44,120 nucleotides of DNA from Acidimicrobiia bacterium (GTDB lineage: Bacteria > Actinomycetota > Acidimicrobiia > Acidimicrobiales > Aldehydirespiratoraceae), in NCBI GenBank assembly GCA_003231645.1, contig QIIW01000139.1, forward strand, positions 1 to 44,120, in the 5' to 3' direction. The notes beneath the pieces are model-generated. The model was given only the letters and a program-made list of their open reading frames with translations. It was not told where the DNA came from and ran no database searches. The first letter of the stretch is position 1; each line of letters opens with the position of its first letter. Shown in pieces: positions 41,501-44,120 of this stretch. Both the position numbers and the translations under genes were made by a program.

Positions 41501-42246
41501 TCGGCGACTTCGCCAACGGCGCGCAGATCATCATCGATCAGTTCGTGGTGGCATCGAAGGACAAGTGGGACCAGGACTGCGGTCTGGTGATGCTCCTACC
41601 GCACGGCTACGAGGGCCAGGGACCGGAACATTCATCGGCCCGAATCGAACGATTCCTCATTCTGGCCGCCGAGGACAACATGCAGATCTGCAACGCGACC
41701 ACCGCCGCACAGTTCTTCCACCTTCTTCGGCGACAGGCCATGGCCACCCCGCCCGCCCCGCTGGTGATCTTCACCCCGAAGTCCCTGTTGAGGGCGCACT
41801 CCTCACGATCGAGGATCGACGAACTCCTTTCCGGGAGCTTCGAGGAGCTTCTTCCCGACACCGAGGTCACCGACCCGGCGACCATCGACCGGATCGTGTT
41901 GTGCAGCGGCAAGGTCGCCTACGACGCCATCGCCGAACGCGACGAGCGCCGTGCCCCGGCCGCGATCGCCCGGGTCGAGCAACTCTTCCCGTGGCCCTAC
42001 GAAGCGGTCGCCGCCGAGGTGGCCCGCTTCCCCAACGCTACGGAAATCGTGTGGCTTCAGGAGGAGCCCGAGAACATGGGACCGTGGAATTCGATCAAGG
42101 GTCGGCTCTACGAGGCCCACGGCGACACCCACGAGATTCGCCGGGTGAGCCGCTTCGAATCGGGAAGTCCGGCCACCGGCAGTGCCAGGGTCCATGCTCA
42201 GGAACTCGGCGAGTTGCTCGACCGGGCGTTCTCCGAGGTGCTCTGA
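38575..42246 (+). CDS. kgd: Multifunctional 2-oxoglutarate decarboxylase/dehydrogenase (E2-E1 fusion)
   Basis: The 1,223-residue protein is the actinobacterial fused 2-oxoglutarate dehydrogenase of the citric acid cycle. Order: a short helical N-terminal segment (GPNAWLVDEM, residues 12-21), a Pro/Ser/Thr-rich linker (about 45-98), an E2 succinyltransferase core (about 100-340) with the active-site histidine His311 in TYDHRIIQGAESG, then the thiamine diphosphate E1 domain with MHRVRGHLIADLDPL, IGMAHRGRLNVL, GDSAFAGQGVVAETLNLS and LIINNQLGFTT. The E2 part lacks a lipoyl domain, as usual in these proteins. Length matches mycobacterial Kgd (1,231). It uses ThDP, which fits the thiamine importer at 28-32 kb. 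Gene divergent from xth. Confidence 0.96.
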   Translation: MPEATDPTIALGPNAWLVDEMRSRWAADPASVDPLWRAEFERTAGNPSPESRPTTIDTSATVVSPPPADPPASRTPAGNVEPSPTAASTEASADRPGDQIRGVGARIVTNMEASLEVPTATSFREVPAKLLEVNRKIINGYLGRKQGGRVSFTHIIGYAIVRAIVDEMPAMGNSFAHGPDGEPRIIRHPHLGLGIAVDVEKADGSRTLMVPCIRDADTLDFKGFHTTYEGLIAKVRSNRLSPDDFAGTTVTLTNPGTIGTRQSVPRLMPGQGLIVGAGSIAFPAEFQAADPAKLAELGVSKVMTLSSTYDHRIIQGAESGMFLKKVHELLLGEDGFYERIFRSLGVPYEAVRWRRDINPVDRETGMLEKQAQVSSLINMHRVRGHLIADLDPLRLKQPKMHAELDPAAYGLTIWDLDREFLTGGHAGGYAPVGGHHKMTLGDLLGVLRDAYCRTIGVEFMHIQNPVEKRWIQEMVEGTDRSITADEQLHILHRLNAAEALETFLGTKYVGQKRFGLEGAESAIPLLDALLDIAADAGIADCLIGMAHRGRLNVLVNIVGKRYGQLFSEFEGSIDDGMIQGSGDVKYHLGQTGEFTSRAGNTIPVEVAANPSHLEAVDPVVVGMARARLDEIDPGTDHTTFPVLPLQIHGDSAFAGQGVVAETLNLSQVHGYRVGGTVHLIINNQLGFTTTPDMARTGVYPTDVAKMIQAPVFHVNGDDPEACVRVARMAFTYRQQFHKDVVIDMVCYRRHGHNEGDDPSYTLPDMYRRIDSRPTVREQYTASLVKRGDLTPAEEEEALADFKARLQSALDETRDQAPDPSTKALPQAPAAGVLAHLDTAIDRVAVDRIYAALSTPPEGFTVHPKLARQFTARDKLFDSGQIDWALGEAMAFGSLLLDGTSIRLAGQDSRRGTFSHRHSTLVDYETGDEHVPLSTLAGPESHLWIYDSILSEYAALGFEFGYSVANQDALVIWEAQFGDFANGAQIIIDQFVVASKDKWDQDCGLVMLLPHGYEGQGPEHSSARIERFLILAAEDNMQICNATTAAQFFHLLRRQAMATPPAPLVIFTPKSLLRAHSSRSRIDELLSGSFEELLPDTEVTDPATIDRIVLCSGKVAYDAIAERDERRAPAAIARVEQLFPWPYEAVAAEVARFPNATEIVWLQEEPENMGPWNSIKGRLYEAHGDTHEIRRVSRFESGSPATGSARVHAQELGELLDRAFSEVL

Positions 42247-42270
42247 CCGCTCGTGAAGGAACGGTCAGAG
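42241..42270. terminator. Hairpin between kgd and the HAD phosphatase gene
   Basis: Perfect 9-base arms (CTCTGACCG / CGGTCAGAG) with a 12-base loop. The left arm contains the kgd stop codon; the right arm ends one base before the HAD stop. Probably a bidirectional terminator for the convergent pair. Confidence 0.6.
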
Positions 42271-42894
42271 TCAGGCGAGGGCGAAGCCCACGACCGTTTC
42301 CAACTCAGCAATGGCCACCGCAGGGTCGTCGACCTTGATCGTGGTCATACCCATGGCCCGTGCCGGCTTCAGGTTGACCCCGAGGTCATCGAGAAACACA
42401 CACTCATCGGGGCCCACCCCAAGCGTGTCGCACGCGATTTCGTAAAACCTCGGCTCGGGTTTGCGGACCCCCACCACGCTCGACTCGACGACGTGGTCGA
42501 ACAGTCGATATACGGCGAGCATGCTCGGGTCGGGTTGGCCGACCTGTGGGTCGCGGAAGTTGTTGGTGAGCATGGCGGTGAGGAGATGTTGGCCGCAGAG
42601 TTCGACCGCCTTTACCATCCCAGGCCTGATCTCGCCCCTCAGCCCGGGAAGAATCCGCTCGGCGTCGAGTGTCACGCCGACGGCCGACGCCTCCGCCTCG
42701 AACGCTTGTGCGAACCCCGCCGCGTCCAGTTCACCGCGCTCGAGGCGAGCCCACGCATTGGAGTCGGGATTGGTCGAGTTGAGTGTGCGAATGGTGCCGG
42801 GCTCCAAGCCCGTCTCCCGCTCGTACGCGGCGAAGGCCTCGAAGGGACTCGAGAGGATCACTCCGCCGAAATCGAACAACGCCGCTCTGATCAC
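42271..42894 (-). CDS. HAD superfamily phosphatase (subfamily IA)
   Basis: The 207-residue protein has HAD motif I AALFDFGGVIL with the nucleophile Asp8 and Gly at the position often taken by a second Asp, as in the soluble epoxide hydrolase N-domain/YihX branch. Motif II is LTNNF, motif III has the lysine in GVRKPEP, and motif IV is FLDDLGVN. The cap is helical (about 20-90). The substrate is unknown. The GTG at 42894 has TACGCT 6 bases upstream; a longer in-frame opening to 43281 would run through the divergent gene and was rejected. Confidence 0.9.
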   Translation of the reverse strand: MIRAALFDFGGVILSSPFEAFAAYERETGLEPGTIRTLNSTNPDSNAWARLERGELDAAGFAQAFEAEASAVGVTLDAERILPGLRGEIRPGMVKAVELCGQHLLTAMLTNNFRDPQVGQPDPSMLAVYRLFDHVVESSVVGVRKPEPRFYEIACDTLGVGPDECVFLDDLGVNLKPARAMGMTTIKVDDPAVAIAELETVVGFALA

Positions 42895-42900
42895 GTCGGC

Positions 42901-42906
42901 AGCGTA
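42901..42906 (-). promoter_or_regulatory. -10 box for the HAD phosphatase gene (leaderless)
   Basis: TACGCT lies 6 bases before the GTG at 42894. Confidence 0.55.
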
Positions 42907-42955
42907 GGTGTCGCGGGTCCAGCCTCCGACGCCGGCGACGTGATTGACTGACGAA

Positions 42956-44120
42956 ATGCCACAGGGCCACGCCGTCGTCGACGGATCCAACATCGCCACC
43001 GAAGGCAGGAGCACCCCCAGCCTCGCCCAACTCGACGTGGCGGTCACCACGTTCATCGAACAGCACGACTTCGAACACGTGACCGTGATCGTCGACGCCA
43101 CGTTCGAACACCGGGTCGACGCCCCCGAGCGCGACGCGGCACGACAGGCGATCGAGGACGGGGAGATCATCACTCCGCCGGCCGGCGTGATCGGCCGCGG
43201 CGATGCGTTCATCCTCGAGGTCGCCGACCGGGCAAGCGCGGTAGTCGTGTCCAACGACTCCTTCCAGGAGTTCCACGGCACCTACGACTGGCTCTTCGAC
43301 GAAGGCCGGCTGATCGGCGGGAAACCGATCCCGGGTGTCGGCTGGATCTTCGTGCCACGATCACCGGTTCGTGGACCGGTGAGTCGGCGAGCGGTGCGCG
43401 AGGCCACGGTCGTGGAACCGGCGCCGGCCAAACCGAAGGTCGGCGACACGAGGCGGGTGCGTAAGGCCACGAAGAAGTCAGCATCCGGGCGGGGCAAACC
43501 CGCCGGGAAGAAGCCGACGTCCAAAGCGGATCCCGGTACGGGCCGAGAGGCGAGCACCACCAAGTCGACCGGCAGGGCCGCAGCATCCAAGGCAACCTCA
43601 GCCGAGAAGGGCAGGGCGTCGAGGAAGCCAACCAAAGGCTCCAATTCGCTGTCGGCGTGGAAGAGCTTCAGGAGCGACTATCCGGAGGGCAGCACCGTTG
43701 CGGTCGCCGTCGAGCGGTTCTCCTCGCACGGCGCCTACGGCTCGGTCGACGGAGTCAGTGTCTACATTCCGTTGCGACTCCTCGGAGATCCGGCACCGAG
43801 ACGAGCCCGCGATGTCGTTTCGCTCGGTGAGACCCGCGACTTCCTCGTTCACGGTTTCGACGAGCGACGCCGCAGTATCGACGTCGGGATCATTCCATTC
43901 TCCGAGCCCAGCGACAAGACTGCCGGAGAGATCACGGAGCCGGCGAGTCGGTCGACCGGTGATCGAGGGGACAGACCCCGCACCGACCATCGGACAAGGA
44001 GACTGACAGTGGCCACAGCGAAGAAGGCAGCCAAGAAGGCACCCGCCAAGAAGGCACCCGCCAAGAAGGCACCCGCCAAGAAGGCACCCGCCAAGAAGGC
44101 ACCCGCCAAGAAGGCACCCG
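42956..44120 (+). CDS. NYN/PIN-type RNase (Zc3h12a-like) with basic linker and S1-like domain; open to the window end
   Basis: The reading frame runs from the ATG at 42956 to the window end with no stop (388 codons seen). Residues 1-135 form a PIN/NYN nuclease domain: VVDGSNIATEGR (Asp9), VTVIVDATFEHR (Asp47), PPAGVIGRGDAFIL (Asp83) and VVSNDSFQEFH (Asp101) bear the acidic residues expected for the metal site; GGKPIPGVGWIFVPR closes it. Residues 150-230 are a Lys/Ser/Ala-rich linker. Residues 231-312 (SHGAYGSVDGVSVYIPLRL, then FLVHGFDERRRSID) resemble an S1/OB RNA-binding domain. From 352 on comes a Lys/Ala/Pro repeat that may be a separate protein. No ribosome binding site was found at the ATG. 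The gene is divergent from the HAD gene. Confidence 0.82.
   Translation, partial: MPQGHAVVDGSNIATEGRSTPSLAQLDVAVTTFIEQHDFEHVTVIVDATFEHRVDAPERDAARQAIEDGEIITPPAGVIGRGDAFILEVADRASAVVVSNDSFQEFHGTYDWLFDEGRLIGGKPIPGVGWIFVPRSPVRGPVSRRAVREATVVEPAPAKPKVGDTRRVRKATKKSASGRGKPAGKKPTSKADPGTGREASTTKSTGRAAASKATSAEKGRASRKPTKGSNSLSAWKSFRSDYPEGSTVAVAVERFSSHGAYGSVDGVSVYIPLRLLGDPAPRRARDVVSLGETRDFLVHGFDERRRSIDVGIIPFSEPSDKTAGEITEPASRSTGDRGDRPRTDHRTRRLTVATAKKAAKKAPAKKAPAKKAPAKKAPAKKAPAKKAP
43996..44120 (+). promoter_or_regulatory. Internal ribosome binding site and GTG start at the head of the Lys/Ala/Pro repeat
   Basis: AAGGAG (43996-44001) lies 7 bases before a GTG at 44009, in frame with the upstream RNase. From that GTG the reading is MATAKKAAKKAPAKKAPAK, a typical beginning of actinobacterial proteins with a histone-H1-like tail (HU-type or DksA/TraR-type). 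Two products are possible: a fused long protein and a short one made from this start. The rest lies outside the window. Confidence 0.5.
44039..44120 (+). repeat. 15-base tandem repeat encoding APAKK
   Basis: Five full identical copies of GCACCCGCCAAGAAG (44039-44113) and the first seven bases of a sixth reach the window end. Each codes for Ala-Pro-Ala-Lys-Lys with identical codons, which suggests recent expansion and a site prone to length change. Confidence 0.95.

Noticed and set aside
43849..44109. Minus-strand frame with repeated GAFLA, resembling a hydrophobic repeat protein
   Set aside because: It is only the complement of the APAKK repeat.
44039..44120. CRISPR-like array
   Set aside because: The 15-base units are directly adjacent, with no spacers, and are translated in frame.
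1..44120. tRNA, rRNA, insertion sequences, prophage or integrase genes
   Set aside because: The gaps are short and none showed cloverleaf, rRNA or transposase features by eye; no attachment-site-like duplications were seen.

Overview
The window is chromosomal DNA from a high-GC actinobacterium. The best guess is class Acidimicrobiia. The evidence is gene content and order: rpsO-pnp-M16 peptidase; rsmD-coaD-sepIVA-DUF177-rpmF-plsX-acpP-rnc-fpg-smc; an E2-E1 fused 2-oxoglutarate dehydrogenase (Kgd/OdhA type); an F420-type LLM oxidoreductase; a MhuD-like heme oxygenase; and a MshB/Mca-like deacetylase. This placement is inference from gene content only. No rRNA, tRNA, CRISPR array, insertion sequence or phage gene was seen, and no gap between genes exceeds 300 bases.

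Layout. 1-3.0 kb (minus strand): start of an M16 peptidase, pnp with a long leader hairpin, and rpsO. 3.2-5.5 kb (minus): a lipoprotein, a YhhN membrane protein, a small ferredoxin and an LLM oxidoreductase. 5.5-18.6 kb (minus): a long housekeeping block read fakA, recG, rsmD, coaD, sepIVA-like, DUF177, rpmF, plsX, acpP, rnc, an Fpg-like protein, smc; many junctions overlap by 1-4 bases. Two small plus-strand genes, a zinc-ribbon protein and a cold-shock-like protein, sit at the edges of recG and fakA. 18.9-21.6 kb (minus): an ATP-type PEP carboxykinase and a tandem universal stress protein. 21.7-27.6 kb (minus): an apparent operon of M20 peptidase, PLP sulfur enzyme, alpha/beta hydrolase, CoA-transferase family III racemase, PIG-L deacetylase, MhuD-like oxygenase and a four-helix membrane protein. 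27.7-32.8 kb: an ElaA-type acetyltransferase (plus), a complete thiamine ABC importer (minus) under a TPP riboswitch, and an EamA transporter (plus). 32.8-38.5 kb: a PH/SHOCT membrane protein, a UvrD2-like helicase, a CPA2 antiporter with stress-protein domains and exonuclease III. 38.6-44.1 kb: the giant kgd gene, a HAD phosphatase, and an NYN/PIN-type RNase gene that stays open to the end of the window and runs in frame into a Lys/Ala/Pro repeat.

The genes are mostly core metabolism and information processing. The most notable observations are these. (1) The Fpg-like protein at the canonical mutM site lacks nearly every catalytic and zinc residue of Fpg. (2) Ten genes share a TANNNT box 6-8 bases before the start codon and lack a Shine-Dalgarno sequence, which points to leaderless mRNAs. 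(3) The NYN RNase reading frame contains an internal start with a near-perfect ribosome binding site at the head of the repeat. (4) The pnp and rpsO leaders carry strong RNA hairpins. (5) The PEP carboxykinase has changed active-site residues.
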